From Bombus terrestris (taxonomy: Eukaryota > Arthropoda > Insecta > Hymenoptera > Apidae): 64,000 nucleotides of DNA. Made by a program: the position numbers and the translations under genes. Under the pieces are notes generated by a model, which saw nothing but the letters and a program-made list of their open reading frames with translations, was not told the origin of the DNA and searched no databases. Position 1 is the stretch's first letter. Each line of letters begins with the position of its first letter. The stretch spans positions 813,001 through 877,000 of the forward strand of contig NC_063272.1 in assembly GCF_910591885.1 (NCBI RefSeq). Reading direction: 5' to 3'. Positions 51,603 to 64,000 of the stretch are shown here, piece by piece.

Positions 51603-51651
51603 CGTGTTGGAAATAATCGTCGCGTTGGAAATAATCGTCTTGTTGGAAATA
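51603..51651. repeat. 18-bp tandem repeat, nearly three copies
   Basis: GTTGGAAAT recurs at 51,606, 51,624 and 51,642, giving an 18-bp period with a few substitutions between copies. It is non-coding and lies within the large Pvf intron. Confidence 0.75.
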
Positions 51652-54600
51652 CACGATACGTTTGCGCGATGCATCGCCCGTAGCGTTTACCCGATCAAAC
51701 GATCGCGTTTAATCGTTAGGATCGTAAATCGTCGCAAGCTACCGACGAAGATGGGTGATAGTATGCCGCTGGATCTGCTATAACAGTACCTGGCAAGCGA
51801 GAAAACTTGGCATAAAGTGAAATTCGAAACGTTTCGGAGAAACATCGACGATAGGATACCGTTGGTACCTACGGGTTCGTGATGTTCGCGTCTCTTGTTT
51901 CATCTAGGATTTGATGGTAATTCGTGGAACACTGTGGGCTGTAATATACTGCATCTTTCGAATGGGCACCGTACGCACGGCGTTTTTAGAAGGTCTTAAC
52001 GATCGACAGACGTTAACCCAGTTACTTTTCCGGGGGCACGAGCCGGGACCTAGGGTGAGATTATAAATCAGCGTATTTCGGTATCACGGAAGCCACGCTG
52101 GCTGACTATTAATAAACCCTAAGGTTCGTGTCGCACTTAGTTGCGGATCTGCATACATCATGGACGATGTAGAATCTCGGCAGCAACAAGGAACTTGCAC
52201 ATCCGCGTCCGAAGCAAATTTGATACTTAGCCAATTTCGGTCTGGCTGTGAAACTGACTCATTCGCGGGAGGACAAGCTCAGTGATAAAGTCGTGATCCG
52301 TAGATTCGACAGACGGATGGAGTAAACGCGTCTTCCTCGGCAGGTGTCAACGCAAGGGGTGGCTCGTGATAATTATAGATGTTAACTGGAGCACGCCGTC
52401 TCGTCGGGTACTCGCTGCAAAGAGCTGTCAGCTTGGCAAAGGGCTTTTACTTCGCGAACTCTCTCGCATATTTTTTCGCTGGCGGTAACACCGCTCATTC
52501 GTAGCCGAAGCAGCTTTCGTCGATATCGATCGATCTTTGTCGCGTCTCTTTGCGTTTTTCTTCCTCGTCTACGACTGCCGCGTTCGCTCCGTAATTGATA
52601 TAACGGTTTAGCAGCATTGTGCGAGCAATGTTACGACCGAGGGTAGGATTGCTCGCATTCTACAGCACAGTATCGGGCCATGACACAACGAAAAAAAAGC
52701 CCAATGTATCTCATTAAATTTATGGGCTTCTTTCCCAGCGGAGATCCCTAGTGGCCCTGGCCCTGTACATTTATCACAATCGGTTGTTGCCGCTGATTGG
52801 CCATACTCTTCGCGTGGGTGTACAACCAAACGATATATCGAATGATCTCTGCCGAGATAAAGTACGCTTTAGAAAGTACATAGCAGTTCTTCGGCGTGCA
52901 ATTAACGTTTTCGCGTTTTATGAAATACCTCTCGCGATCCAACGAACACGCGATCGATCGTTCCAATCCTATTTAGCGGTTCGACGTCTAATCGAGAGAT
53001 TTTTTGTTTCCTCCTTGTCTCGATGAGCGCTTCTCTGTTCTTTCCCGTGCAGACTCTCGCCTTGAGGAGTTAAACGGTCGACGATCCCCGTAGTCGTGTG
53101 AGAGTGGTCGGTCGCGATTCGCGCGAACCACTCCAAGATTATGACTTATGAAACGTCCTTTATGACGTGGCTGAGTTCAAGTCTTCGCAAGACATCTGTT
53201 CCGTCTTTGCGGGCAGAAATATGCAGTCCGTGCGATCGTAAAGCACGAAATTCGAGCGCGACGATATCACGAGCGAGACCATTCGAACCACCCCGGAACA
53301 TCGAGCGTTGATTCGTGAAGATCCGACAATACGATGTCGCGTATTTACACGGCCCGCCATCGATTCCGACAATAGTCGACGAGAACTTATGCTAATGTTG
53401 CTTGGCGAAGCTCGAATGGTAATCGCTGCGAAATGCAAATTATACCCACGGTGTTATTGCACCTTTGTATTGGCAATTACATGGCCCGCTTATTGCGATT
53501 TATATCGAGATGGTTTTTATTTTCAACGCCATGCAGAGTCTCGAGAACATCATACGGCAGGTTTTAACAATCTGCGCGCACATACCGTTCTTTGCTCGAA
53601 TCTTTCGGTCTCATCACAGAATATAGCAAAAAATATAGTAAAAATGTAATAAAGATAAAAAACGTGATTCCTGAACGTTGAATTGGTACGGAAAGTAACT
53701 CGACAGAGAAACGATACGAATAACTTGGTTGAAAGACGTTTCGCTGGATCGCCTAGGAATGTAGTTCAATCTAATCCACGACGCGTGGATTGCAGTCCAG
53801 TAGGGATGCGATAGATCTATCACGATTAATTGATTCATTAAGATCACTAGTGAAGTTTAATGACATGCCGAGCCCTCGCCACTGAAAATCTATAGCTACG
53901 CTGTTTCGCGTCTAAGGAACGCACCCGTTTTCGAGCATCGTTCGTATTCGTTTAAACCAAACGAAACACTCAGCGTGCAAACTTTCGGTAATAACGATTC
54001 GAAAGTCTTCTATTCTTATATATAAACGTTTTCTATTTTCTATATTCGACGAAGCTTTACTTCGGAATGACTCACGAAATAACGCTATTAATTTAGGATT
54101 TTGCACTCTGATAGACTGAGAACGATTTAGAAAAGAGTCGAACCACACTTTCTACCGAGCGCAAAAAGCCCTAGCGATTGCTTTTCAAACGCGTTACGCT
54201 CGATTTGTTGTCTTTAATAACCGTTTGTCTGTTACATTTTTGCGGCTCGTTCAAATATTTGCAGTTAACCTCCATGCGTATTTCTTTGTCCAAGCTTTGC
54301 GTAATTTATTGCAAACATCAGCGAGACGTCCTCGGTTGCGATATTATCGGCGACAAACCGCGTTCGATGAGACATTGTTAGCACCTAATTGACCCAGTCG
54401 CTAGATTATTCCTTGCCGACGGAACTGAGTCATCTCTGTTTTCCAACCATCTACGGTAAACACGCATACAATTTTCAGGTTACGTGTTCATTACATCGAC
54501 ATAATGCAACAGCCACACGTAGAAGCACAGCACGTTGGTCGAAAATTTCAAAATTTCAACACGAGGCGCGATTTATCGGTCGTATACGCGGAATTTGATT

Positions 54601-56034
54601 GTATCAAGCTGGATCGAAAACGAGGAAGAGAAAGGGGCGTATCGATCAAGCTGTCTGTAATGGCGGGATAAAACGGTGCTACAAAAGTATCGGGTTGCAC
54701 GAAGTGCACCTTTAAACCTAACCTGCATCCTCGATCAATTGCACAATCCTGACTACCGGTTCGCAAAATGAAATTTTATGGATGGAAAACGATTCCTTTG
54801 TCGGCCAAAATTTTTCTTTGCAGTTTCGAACTTCCAGCCAGAGAATTTCGTATCTCGTCGAATCCGGTGGATCGATTCGGTCAGAAGGTCGAAACGAGTT
54901 TCGCGTTTGCGTGAACAAACGCGCGCAATTGCGAGCAGACCTTAAGCCCGCGCATCGACGACAATCAAGCGTAATATACAGGTAGGAGAACCGACAATTT
55001 AGTCGGCGATCAAATTTCGCGCATAAATATAGCGTTGCATGATTAGCACGACACGATGCATCGCGATGGACCACCGTGAGAGAAGACGCGTGTCGTCTGT
55101 TCAATTACGGCCATACTGATTTTAAAAGGGTGCGTCGATCCTCATAAGCGGTTCGTAGTATCGATTGGAGAACGCATCGCGCGCTTGGTGGATTGAATCA
55201 GGCATCGACCCGGAAGACTTGCTTTTAGCATCGATTAGCAACGCTCGTCGAAATACAAATTGACGAATAGTTGCAATAGAATTGTTGGCGTTCGCGGTTG
55301 CAAGGAGCGCTAGCGTAACGAACACCTCGATAAATTCTGACGCTCGATCGTACGCGGTCGCGTAGCTAACTGGAGATAAGGAAAAATAATTCCACCGACA
55401 TTCCAACGAACGCACGGACTATGTATACCCGTTTTCCGTGACACTAATGGGCAGGCATGAAAGCCGAGAAATTTACGTGACCAATTTTTTTTCTAGTTCA
55501 TACTAGATAAGCATGTTTTGTCTAGTCATCGAATTCGCGGTTCACCGATAACGTCGCTGTTCATTAACCGTCGTGTACGCAATGAGCCAGAAAACTCTCG
55601 CGCGCCTCTGTCGGACAAAGTTTCAAATCGTTGGCGATTTGCGTTTTGATATCGGCGATAGTTTGTCCTATAAATTACGTCGGAATACCGCGACTCTTTG
55701 ACTTCTTGCTAATAAATTCTCCGTAATACACTTTACACGATTAATGGTACTTTCTCCTCGGTGATAAAGTCTTCCTTGTTGCTTCGTGGCATCCATCGTT
55801 CTGCGCCGTGCAATGTAACTGCTTACATCTGCCTTTCTCTGTCTTTCTCTCTATCCGTTTTTCCCTCTCTCACGCTCGATTTATCTATCGTGTAACGAGC
55901 CTATGGTCGCGGGTTAGTTTGTCGTTCGATCGAGAAGCATGTTCTACTCGACTGCAGCGTGAATTTGCATGGCGCGTCGTCATGGCAAATGGTCGCGCGG
56001 GATTCGTATCGGGACAAAAGGAAGATTTACTTAC

Positions 56035-56267
56035 ATAGAAGGAGAGCTCGACGCGGTGCGAGAGCTTAGGCACGCAGGTGAGCGCTTCCGATCTGCAGCA
56101 TCCGGTGTCGTCTGAGCACCTGTGCAAGATGGCGCAGTGTGGAATGTAGGTGGTCGACGGGCTTGGGTAAACGTCACGAACCGGAATCACCCTCGGTCGT
56201 GGCCATCGGCAGCTGCCCTCTCGCGATACCTTCATCGCGTGTTGAAGAGCCTCTCGGATTTCCGCCG
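56035..56267 (-). CDS. Pvf: PDGF/VEGF-related factor, main cystine-knot exon
   Basis: Acceptor TTTCAG, then 233 bp ending TTC TAT plus donor GTAAGT. It encodes residues 104-180 and completes split codon 103. It carries the core of the PDGF/VEGF domain: SCRWPRPRVIPVRDVYP, then YIPHCAILHRCSDDTGCC, then LTCVPKLSHRVELSFY. Six of the eight conserved cysteines are here (122, 147, 153, 159, 160, 167), and the last two are in the next exon. RC and GCC are four residues apart, where vertebrate members have RC-G-GCC. Pvf ligands are secreted dimers that activate the Pvr receptor tyrosine kinase in haemocyte migration and survival, border-cell guidance and epithelial closure. An intron after Tyr180 splits the knot domain. 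Which Pvf paralogue this is cannot be settled here. Confidence 0.95.
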
Positions 56268-59200
56268 CTGAAACACAGTTCGTCAATTCGCTATACCGAC
56301 CTTGCTTGCCAAGACAAATCGAGGAAAGTTTAACCTTGAACAAGAAATTGCCTTCTATTCTCTTGGTCACTAGACGCGCGAGATGTCGCGTGACGGTTCG
56401 CCTCGGCATTTCAAAACGAATCTGTAAGGCAGGTGACATAAGTCATGCGAGCTTTCTATTGATTCAGCGCGCAGATACCTAATCGCTTTCTACGCGTTTC
56501 ACGGAGCGTCGATAATTATGCCGCAGCTATCGCTCGCTGCAATTTGTATGGACGACTACGGGAGAAACTACAATGTAGCTAGAAATCAATAAATCCTAGT
56601 TCAAACAGCCGCGACTCCAGGTGCCAGGAAGAATCCGTGGAGGTTAAGGCGCGTTCGTACGATCGTGCCTCGATATTAAGATATAAACGCGCGCTAATCG
56701 CCGCATAAATAAAGACAGTGTTGCTGCAACGCCTGCACCGACGGCTATGCACTCGGTGTCGCGGTTACGTATCCGTGGGGCACGAGATTCATGAGTCTGG
56801 TCACGACAAAGCGGGGTATTTTTAGCAAAACGTCGTAACAAAGTTTTCTCGACGGCGTCTCGACGATTGTAAATTGGAGGTTTATGGTCTGTCCGGGCGC
56901 CAGACTCGCCGGATCTCGTCGATGGGGTTAATCGGGCCAAGTTCGGAGCAACTCGATTCCAACGAGACATCGCGGAACCGTTGTGTATAATCGAAAACTA
57001 TCGCGGCTGATCGGTGAACCCGGAGATGATCGGGAATTCCACTCGACGTTCGTTAAACTATCGTTTGTCAACGATCGTATCCACGGATGACGCACAAATG
57101 TCGGTCTTCGGATGACTGTGACTAAGAACGTTGCCTCCGAGCCGCGCGCCGATATAAAACCAGGGTTATGCGGTTCGCGAAATTATGAGCACTCCAGGCC
57201 GCGCTTCGAAGAAGCAGCTCTCGATCTCTTAACGAGAGAGCGCCGTTCGTTTATTCGAGGAACCGCGTCCTCCAGTTGCCTGGTTTGTTTCGGCCGATAA
57301 AATTGTGTTGTCGCGGTGTGAGAACCGCGAAAGAAAAGAGGCTCGTTCAAGACAACGAGGCAACGATGACGAAACGATTACGGTAGTCCTTTGAGATATC
57401 GTGAGGTCTTGAATTACGCCATCAGGCAGTAACATCGATAGACATCAAGGACATTGCGCATCTTTCTCGTCATCTTGCTGCATCTCTACTACCAGCTATA
57501 CTTATTAAACATTATTTCTTTGTGTTAGACAGATCGAGGAATGCAACATCTGTAATGATTATTAAACCGTACCGATTATTAAACGCGATGATTATTTCTT
57601 GCCCTATCTATGTATGTATCGTATCAAAAAGTAGTAAACCGAGGGTCGAAATTACGAAGAACCACCTGACCGATAATAACGGGTGTTCTTCGAGGTTAAA
57701 AATTGCTCATCGGAGTTCACGGAAAAAGATAGGTTGCTGTCGGTATATTTCACGAAAGGTCCTACTTAATTTCTGCCGCACGACTTCCTACGATAGCCGA
57801 GGAATCTCGTTTGCGTCCTGTCCCATCTCGACCGAGCATGTATCGCGGATGGCATCCATCTTGCGGTCAGTGTCGTCTAATGACCGCTTTCTCCAAAATT
57901 GTTTCTACCATAACTTTGTGGAAATTACTTGCAGGGAATCTTGGCTGTAAAGAGCAAGCTAAGGATATCGGAAAAGAAATTGCGAACAGCGACAAAGGCA
58001 GCGAGGGAAAACGAAAAAGGCAATTTGATTGGAGAGGACAGAGCAGGAAAATTGCAACTAGTAATGCAAACATAACGATATTCGTTGCGAGCGATATACA
58101 TACGTACGAGCGGAATGACGACACGTGGCGCGGAAGTGTAAATAAAACGACTCGAGGGGGAAGTTTCGGAAATGTCTCCTGACGGAGATTATTTTCTTTG
58201 GTTTAATCTTCGTCGGCGATCTGGCTTTATGCTAATTTCGAACGTAGGCGTTATTCTCGCCACGGCTGCACTGACACGAGATTATATCGGCGCGTTTACA
58301 ATAGAGGCACGACCGTCAGGGAAGCTAAAGTATGCTCGCTCGTCGAACATCCTGTATTCAAACGTATTCTGGAATGTATTATAAGAGAAAGGGATTAGAT
58401 CTGATTGTCCTTGATTTTTCCGCCGGCCAGATTGATTCTCTTTCGCGCGACCGCTTCGTTTCAAACGAGGTTGTCTTAGTCCGAATTATCGTGGCCTTGA
58501 TTTGTCGCGGCGAATACGATCGTTGCAAAAAGTTACATTTAATTCGCAACGCGATGCTGCCCTGCAACAGAACTTACCGAGAACGAGCAACAATGAGGAT
58601 CGAGCAAGCATTGGTAGACGGCGTGTCTGAAGCGCGGTAAATTGATTCGAGCGGCTCGATATGAATTAACAGGTAATAGCAGAGGGGGCAGGGGGGAATA
58701 TACAATCCGTGTAATACGCCAGAGAACCCGAACGAAGGGCGGTTGAAGTTGCTGCAATCACGTGGTTACGGCGCAGTCGTCATCATTAATTTGCATATTG
58801 ATAGGTTGCCGTTACGATCGAGCGTTTCTTCGCGTGATAGAAGCCGTCGATGGAGAAGGAAGGGCCACTTGCGAAAGATTGCTCGAGAAGCTAAACCGTC
58901 TTTGAGAGAACAAACGAAAACGTGAAGTTTCTAATAAGCCTGCGGAAGATAAATACGCGTTGCAAAAAGATCGGTCTTGCCGTCTCGGTTTATTCGACGA
59001 TGACGATATTTACGTACGTTTCCTGTACATGGTACTGTATTTATTAATTTTTAGTCGTCGGCCGTAATTAACGAGAAAGTCATTCGCTTTTTGTCTGATA
59101 TTTATGTTGGAGGAATAATTGGTAGCGAGGTTGAAGTATCGTGTTGACGAGATATATAGCTACGAGACCACCATCGTCGATTTAATAACGATTAATAACG

Positions 59201-59406
59201 ATACAGCCATAAGAGAAAGAGAGCAGACAGGTGCAGTTTCGAGGGCGCCCTGCAAATATTTGCATAAATCGACAGGATGGAATTTCGATTACGGCACGGT
59301 TGTCGAGACAAGGTTTTTCTCTACGCGATCAGAATTCTCTGTATGTCTTTTTTTTTTCCATTCAGCCATCGAAGCATGTACGTCGCATAGATCGAAGCCA
59401 ACTTAC
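56268..59406 (-). other. Pvf intron (3.1 kb)
   Basis: CpG-rich sequence between two Pvf exons with no further exon recognised. The donor upstream is AAGA plus GTAAGT at 59,406 and the acceptor is TTTCAG before 56,267. Together they restore an ACG (Thr) codon. Confidence 0.7.
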
Positions 59407-59713
59407 TCTTCCCATTCTTATTGTATTGCTGCATGTTGCTTCTGGTTTCTTTGACGCTCTCTCGAGTACCCAGAGACTGCCACTTGTGAACGCTGTGCGC
59501 CGACATCGACGGGTAGTCACTTTTCGATTGGTAGCCGTTGTACTGCGCCCCTGTCCCACCCTCGTACGTTCTCGGATCCCGGTAATCGTAATTCTGGGTA
59601 ACCACAGACTTTGGTGTAGTGGTGGTGGTAGTCGTGGTGGTGGTGGTGGTGGTCGTCGTTGACGAGGTGGTCGTGGCCGGAGTTTCGTCTTCGTCCTCGT
59701 CCTCGGCGTAGTC
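59407..59713 (-). CDS. Pvf: PDGF/VEGF-related factor, acidic and Thr-rich upstream exon
   Basis: Acceptor TTCAG, then 307 bp ending AAG A plus GTAAGT (phase 1, matching the next exon). It encodes residues 1-102 of the partial protein. It starts with the acidic run DYAEDEDEDE, then a tract of 15 consecutive Thr (residues 19-33) made from ACC-rich codons, then a Tyr-rich segment (NYDYRDPRTYEGG, YNGYQSKSDYP). Pvf proteins carry a variable N-terminal region before the knot, and the Thr tract is a candidate O-glycosylated stretch. The exon enters in phase 0, so at least one more 5' exon with the start codon and signal peptide is missing from the part I can read. Confidence 0.85.
59613..59660. repeat. 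GGT/GTC triplet repeat inside a Pvf exon
   Basis: A run of GGT with GTC and GTA interruptions on the plus strand, which encodes the Thr tract of Pvf on the minus strand. Triplet repeats like this often vary in length between alleles. Confidence 0.8.
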
Positions 59714-62700
59714 CTGAACGAAGAAAGAAATCTTGATGAATTTTTAGCTGAAATATTCGGGATGAAATACTATCTAAGATTCGCTGGCGCGATAGCTCGT
59801 GCTAGCGGTGAAGAAATCCAAAAAAATTAATCGCAGTTTCGTGATCGTTTTCCGAATCGTGGGTGGGCCAACACTCCCCTGCAGCTGGTCCGCGAGATTT
59901 TTGCCCGGCGATAAGGTTAATAAGCGAATTTGCATCTCATCGCGACGCGCCATTCGCTGCGCGAACGAAAACTGTCCGGAAGGAGAACAGAGGTCTACTT
60001 AATCGCAGTTTGCAACATCTGGATGCTTTGATCTCGAGCCGCTTAATAGAAACAATCCCTGCGATCGCGCGCGTGTGCACGTACAATCCGGGCAGAATTT
60101 CTCCGTGGATACTTGGTTTACCGTCGACACTTCGCGTGGCTGCCAGCTGCGAGCTGCGAGCCTCTCGTCGATGAACACTCGAAACTCGTGGTAGTCTGCC
60201 GTTTCTTTTTCGCGTGCCTTTCGTTTTATGCCACACTCGAGATCCCATTCAAACGCGCTTTTTTAGGGCCGTGCCGCCAGCTCCGGCACCGATTACGCTG
60301 CAACAAAAACATGCATCCCGTCGATATACCAGATCTTCGCGAGACTTTTTTCCACGATTAAACCCGAGTTACGCGAAATTTCACGCCCGAATCTCGAACG
60401 CGTCCTACGTTGTTATCCTATTATCGTTTCTACCGTATCGGACATTGTCCTTTAAATCTCTACTACGCATAGAAGGTAACGGGTAATTGAATAGAAACGG
60501 TCCCGAGGCAAAGAAACGACCGTCTGTTTTCACTTATCCGTTGGCGAGCGGGTTCGATCTGATAACGGTGGCCGGAGGTCGCGGGACTAAAAATCGAAAT
60601 AATTTATCAGTAACCGGACAAAAGGCGGCTGGAATTAACTTGTCCGACACCCAACGTGCTCACAATGCGTCCAATTACTCGAAAACCGATGTATCGTTCG
60701 TTATGCAACAACGGTTATCGTCGCGTTTCTTTGGTCGTGTGTGTCTGCTAGTAGTGCGGATACACGCGTAACTCACTTTAAAGAATGTTTTACGAACGAT
60801 GAGAAAAGATTGATTTCCTCGTGCAGCTCGTTTCGAAAGGTCGGTGAATAATGACGTTGTTATCGCAATTACAAACGCGACTCCTGTCTGTTCGCGTCGC
60901 GACATTTATTCGCGCACGACCTCTCGTGGTTGTACGTTTCTCATCGTCGAACGTTACTTTATGAAAGAAATCCATTTACGTTGGGAAAAAACCTTGGCCG
61001 CTTCGATCGGTATAACGATATTTTGTTCGCAGGCATCTCAAAGCTGCCTTGCCGTACGAACAAGATTAAATATACGAGTCTTCCCTTCTCTTTGATCTCG
61101 TATCGCAAGAAGCGGATTAGGTCGCTAATAAATTCGGTCTATACGCGTTGCACTATCGTTAGCGATTTCAAAGGATTCAGGGTCGAGAAGAGGTCGACTT
61201 TGGGCCAAATTTAAAGTCCGTCGACATCGCGCTTTCTGAATTTCGTTTTTATATCTCTCGCTCACCGGTTCCCGCGAAACCTTTCAAGATCTATAAATCG
61301 AAAAGTTTTTCATGTTCGACGGTGTCCGCGGTTTTCTCTGCTCATCGAACTTTGTTATGTACACAGATGAGTAAATGCGAGTACTATCGTGTGCGGCCGC
61401 GATTAGATATCAGTTGGTGTCGGAGAATAATAATTAAATTCAATGGTGAGTGGTAGCGATAAACGACGGTAAAAAGGAGAATCAATTTCGGAGAATCGAA
61501 CGTCCGTGTTTTACGATGGCGCGTCGTGGCGGAGTGTCAAGGGTCACCGAATGCGCAAGCGGTCCTGATGTTCGCGCGACCATCGTCGCGAGTCACAGAT
61601 CGTGAAAATTCACGATAAAAATTCCGAGGTTGTCGACACGCTGTTTATTCCGTATTAACCGGTTAGCTGCGCTACAGGATTTTGCCACTCATCGTCGAAA
61701 CAGTTGGCAACGCGTTGCCAACGCCGATAACACCGTCCCGTTTTGCCATTATAAACTAGACCATACGCGTTTTTCTTTCAAACGAATGCCATTTCTCAAG
61801 GGGCCCGCCGATGATTAATAGATTACGAGTTACGGAACCGACGATCTACGCGCGTATCGCGTGTACGTTTTCGACGATTTATCGTTAGTCGGCTTCTAAA
61901 ATTCCGACGATTGATTTATGCGGCCGAACATCGCGATCGAAACGTTCACGACGGGCAAACGACCGATTTAATGGAAAATTCTTTCGGGTCGATGGAAACG
62001 GTGCAGAGATCACGAAGAGAGATCAAGTTGGTTTATATGCACGCCAGCTGGCTACAGGAACGAGCACAGTCGTTAAGTGCATTATCGTGCATTGTCTTCG
62101 CGCCGCTATAAAATATTAGTCGCGTGTATCCCTTATAAAAAGATCACGGTGTGTTGGCACGACTTTCAGAAAAACAGCGCAGACGATTACATCGCGCGAG
62201 TACAAGATTCGATCTCCGGCGTCCACGAGAGCTGTTCGATTTGTTCGCGTTTCATGGGTGAAGCGGAGGGCACGTAAAACGAATTGACCGGTGTCGTATG
62301 GTTATTAGTATCGGCGCTACCCGTTACTTATTCGAAAGAGAGTTGTGCAACGGTCACCGGAAACACGCGTAAGTGTCTAGTGAAAAATTTACAATGCCAT
62401 AGAGCGTATTTATCCTGCGAAGATCGCACAACCGACTATGTTGGCAGTAAAGAGCCCGGTTTCGAACAACGGAACAACGCAATTTGTATTGCTTGCCGAA
62501 CAGTAAATGCGGTTACAAATTGGTTCGGAGCAAAAGGTCTTCGAGGTGTAAACGAGAGAGAAAAGAAATATTTTAAACGCCCTTAAACGTAGCTTGCGCG
62601 GCACGGCAAACGTTAAAAACCATTGCTGCGGTACGGCTGCACCTCCTGTTATTAAATATCGGGCCCAGGCATCGTACCACCGCTGGACCACCCAATAATC

Positions 62701-64000
62701 CTAGTCTGGTGGGTCCGCTTAGAGCTGCCGTAATTAATGGAAGAAGCCAGTCATTTACATTATGGAAATCTCTGTTACATATTTTTGCGTTAAGAGCGTC
62801 GTTCACGAGGGCCGGTGTTCTTGCAAAAACGAATAGGAAGTCTGCCTTTATCCATCAGCGGCCATTCTAATTTTGCTTGATGTTCGCTTTTGCCAAGATG
62901 TCGTCTTTTACCGACCATTTACGCTCGATATCGAATCACTCTTGGCAAAGATGTCTCGATTTATATCCGAGATTGACGTCAATGGTTAATCGAAATTGGA
63001 ACCTGGGGCGAATCAAGGACGGCCAGCAGACCAGTCGTTAATAAAGTTTTTTAACGCATCCGCCACGCCGCGCCGGTGGAAATAATATTCGCAGATCGAT
63101 TTTCGTAGTAACGAGCGTAAAGCCGAGCGAACCTTCCCGTCAGTCTTTCCGGCGGTATTTTTAACTACGAAGAGACCGATAGAGAGAAATGGAGAAAGAA
63201 AGAGAGAAAAATAGCAGGAAAAAAATGTAGAAAGGTACCAAAGCGGTGGATGCGAAGGCACGGACAACTCGGTGTGTGATCCTCATACAAATCGCAGGTT
63301 CATCGTTCCAAGAAAGGGATCGCCTGGCTGCCAGGCTGTCTGCCACCGCGAGTCGTTGGCATTGAACATGGGAGACCATAAACCGACTACGATCGTCATT
63401 GATAATGCGTTGCCGTAACTTCTAGGAATGGATTCGCGCCCATTGCAACTAATCGATATGAATGACAATCGCTCGAGACACCAATGGGCACCTTAATTGT
63501 CGGATGATACTTGCAGCCGTTGGATTCGTCCGTGCGAACGCGTTATCGAACCACCGAATGGGCGTAAACCGTCTATTGAACTAGAAAATCAATGTTTCAC
63601 GAGCTTCTCAGTTTCCTCGCACGACGAAGCGTTCGCAATTATTTCCGAATATCTTACCAGATCTTATTAATCGTCGATATTATCGCTGCTTGTTAACGAT
63701 AATCGATTTGTAATAGGCAACGAAAGATCAAACGACTGAATGTTCCTCATTCCGCGCGTCATATGTCTAATAGCCCGTCATAGTGGAATCATTAGTGGGA
63801 CATTTTTGTCGGTGAGTCGACGAGCGTTGTTATCACGACTAGATCGGTATTCATCGCAGACTCTACAAGCTGTCTTATCGTATTCGGGACAAGTGATTTA
63901 TCGATGTTCTGGGTATCCGTAACGAACGGTCGTTTCCATACCATTGAAATACTGTTTGATTGTGACGTGTTCTTTAACTGCTTCCAAATCCCCCGGTAAA
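59714..64000 (-). other. Upstream Pvf sequence, first exon not found
   Basis: No minus-strand exon with an ATG, a signal-peptide-like segment and a phase-0 donor could be recognised. A donor-like GTAAGA near 63,654 is not preceded by an open coding frame. On the plus strand a Cys-containing frame near 62,284-62,586 lacks an ATG and is probably chance. The segment is best read as Pvf intron continuing beyond the window. Confidence 0.5.

Larger units (their letters stand above)
27978..56034 (-). other. 28 kb Pvf intron
   Basis: No exon with convincing coding bias and splice sites was found on either strand, although long chance frames are common because the DNA is CpG-rich and stop-poor. It contains a mariner-like miniature element (35,894-36,002) in an AT-rich pocket, an inverted repeat (28,870-28,905), a perfect palindrome (49,379-49,398) and short tandem repeats. 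Large introns in developmental signalling genes often carry enhancers. That is inference here. Confidence 0.6.

Noticed and set aside
57522..57950. Plus-strand 142-codon frame in the Pvf intron
   Set aside because: No in-frame ATG at its start, no domain and no transcript signals. Probably chance.
62284..62586. Plus-strand 100-codon frame that looks like a signal peptide plus a Cys-rich peptide
   Set aside because: The frame starts with TTG three codons after a stop, has no ATG and no acceptor, and the Cys spacing matches no family I know.
1..64000. tRNA genes, rRNA, CRISPR arrays, viral genes or toxin genes
   Set aside because: I looked for tRNA box-like sequences, repeat-spacer arrays and viral or toxin-like proteins and saw none. 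A covariance-model scan would be needed to exclude small RNAs.

Overview
This 64 kb window is animal nuclear DNA, most likely from a hymenopteran insect such as a bee, ant or wasp. The coding sequence is split by GT-AG introns. Most of the non-coding sequence is strikingly rich in CpG. A PDGF/VEGF-related factor gene of insect type is present. I see no bacterial-style operons, rRNA, tRNA or CRISPR. The species cannot be fixed from the sequence alone.

Layout. (1) Positions 1-12,769 are gene-poor, with simple repeats only. (2) A plus-strand gene runs from about 12,770 to about 24,075. It has a TATA-type promoter candidate, a short first coding exon (13,377-13,532), a giant 2.45 kb acidic Pro/Glu/Ser-rich exon (17,553-20,000, or read on to a stop at 20,015) and three small 3' coding exons ending at 22,068. 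All junctions are phase 0, so the giant exon can be skipped or used without changing frame. The predicted products are about 960, 875 and 144 aa. I do not recognise the family. (3) A compact minus-strand gene, 24,171-24,902, has four exons that assemble into a full 179-aa COMMD8. It converges on gene 2 with nearly touching poly(A) signals. (4) A 660-bp divergent promoter region separates COMMD8 from a candidate plus-strand first exon at 25,563 of unknown identity. (5) A minus-strand PDGF/VEGF-related factor (Pvf) gene fills the rest of the window. Its last three exons lie at 27,300-27,977. A 28 kb intron follows, then the main cystine-knot exon at 56,035-56,267 and a Thr-rich upstream exon at 59,407-59,713. 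The first exon, with start codon and signal peptide, was not found and probably lies beyond position 64,000.

Composition. The COMMD8 segment (about 24,000-25,650) is AT-rich and CpG-poor, while Pvf and its introns are CpG-dense. In Hymenoptera this contrast is the usual signature of a germline-methylated housekeeping gene beside an unmethylated, developmentally regulated gene. A 109-bp mariner-like miniature element sits in the large Pvf intron.

The strongest calls are Pvf and COMMD8, which were assembled exon by exon with matching phases. The acidic-protein gene model is good for its 3' part and moderate for its first exon. No wholly new system is evident. The least explained items are the giant symmetric exon and the orphan exon at 25,563.
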